This document shows, one piece after another, positions 10,121-10,358 of a DNA stretch of 10,358 nt; within the stretch, counting starts at the first letter, position 1, and every line of letters starts with the position of its first letter. Made by a program: the position numbers and the translations under genes. The notes below the pieces were generated by a model that saw nothing but the letters and a program-made list of their open reading frames with translations, was not told the DNA's origin and ran no database searches. Location of the stretch: positions 1 through 10,358 of the forward strand of contig QUTJ01031203.1 in the NCBI GenBank assembly GCA_003573635.1, in the 5' to 3' direction. Origin of the DNA: Goniomonas avonlea (lineage: Eukaryota > Cryptophyceae > Goniomonadida > Goniomonadaceae).

Positions 10121-10358
10121 TAAAGTTCCTGATGGCGGACACAGCCAAAATTCCACAGCCAGATATATGCTCGATAGGGCGGCGAAAACTTCTCCGTCAC
10201 AACGGAAAAAAAAATTGGGAGGAGAATGAAAAAAGGCCCAATCACGAATTTCAAGGCCAGATTTGGAGGTGTTCCCCTTGTCCTCTAAGTCTGAAAATTT
10301 CCAGTTTAATAGTTCACACCGCGTTCCCGCCTCGTTTCAAATTTCAGAGCACGAGCCC
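10121..10358. other. Right edge, no gene identified
   Basis: The last 238 bp contain A-runs (10205-10213 and near 10231) and no coding frame I can support. It may be the 5' region of a gene outside the window. Confidence 0.35.

Overview
The window is nuclear DNA from a eukaryote, most likely a compact-genome unicellular protist or alga; I do not assign a lineage. Every recognisable gene is split by GT-AG introns, mostly only 42-70 nt long. There are no operons or Shine-Dalgarno sites. The DNA between genes and inside the larger introns is rich in CT/GA microsatellites and minisatellites.

Layout. 1-798: low-complexity, microsatellite-rich DNA with no supported gene. 799-1062: a 264-bp MITE-like element with 16-bp terminal inverted repeats. 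1087-1290: a degenerate minisatellite. 1242-2711 (minus): a split gene for a multi-IQ-motif, probably calmodulin-binding, protein. 2879-3479 (plus): a three-exon gene for a small RNF4/Slx8-like SUMO-targeted ubiquitin ligase, divergent from the IQ gene. 3480-3852: a convergent 3' intergenic stretch. 3857-5021 (minus): a two-exon urea transporter of the UT/SLC14 family. 5319-7847 (plus): an eight-exon alanine aminotransferase, divergent from the urea transporter. 7848-8097: its 3' flank with two short hairpins. 8098-8947 (minus): a probable two-exon gene of unknown function. 8948-10358: no supported gene, but a ~196-bp tandem duplication and a cluster of palindromic CCGTGG/CCACGG, GACGTC and CACGTG sites.

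How the genes relate. Urea transporter and alanine aminotransferase are a head-to-head pair with 297 bp between start codons. Urea uptake supplies nitrogen that ends up in glutamate, and the aminotransferase exchanges amino groups between glutamate and pyruvate, so shared control by nitrogen status is plausible but unproven. The IQ protein and the ubiquitin ligase also share a short divergent promoter (167 bp), with no evident functional link. I found no phage-like, CRISPR, toxin or biosynthetic system. The most valuable results are the reconstructed exon structures, without which four of the five genes look like broken reading frames, plus the MITE, the GTG-biased splice donors and the palindrome cluster at the right end.
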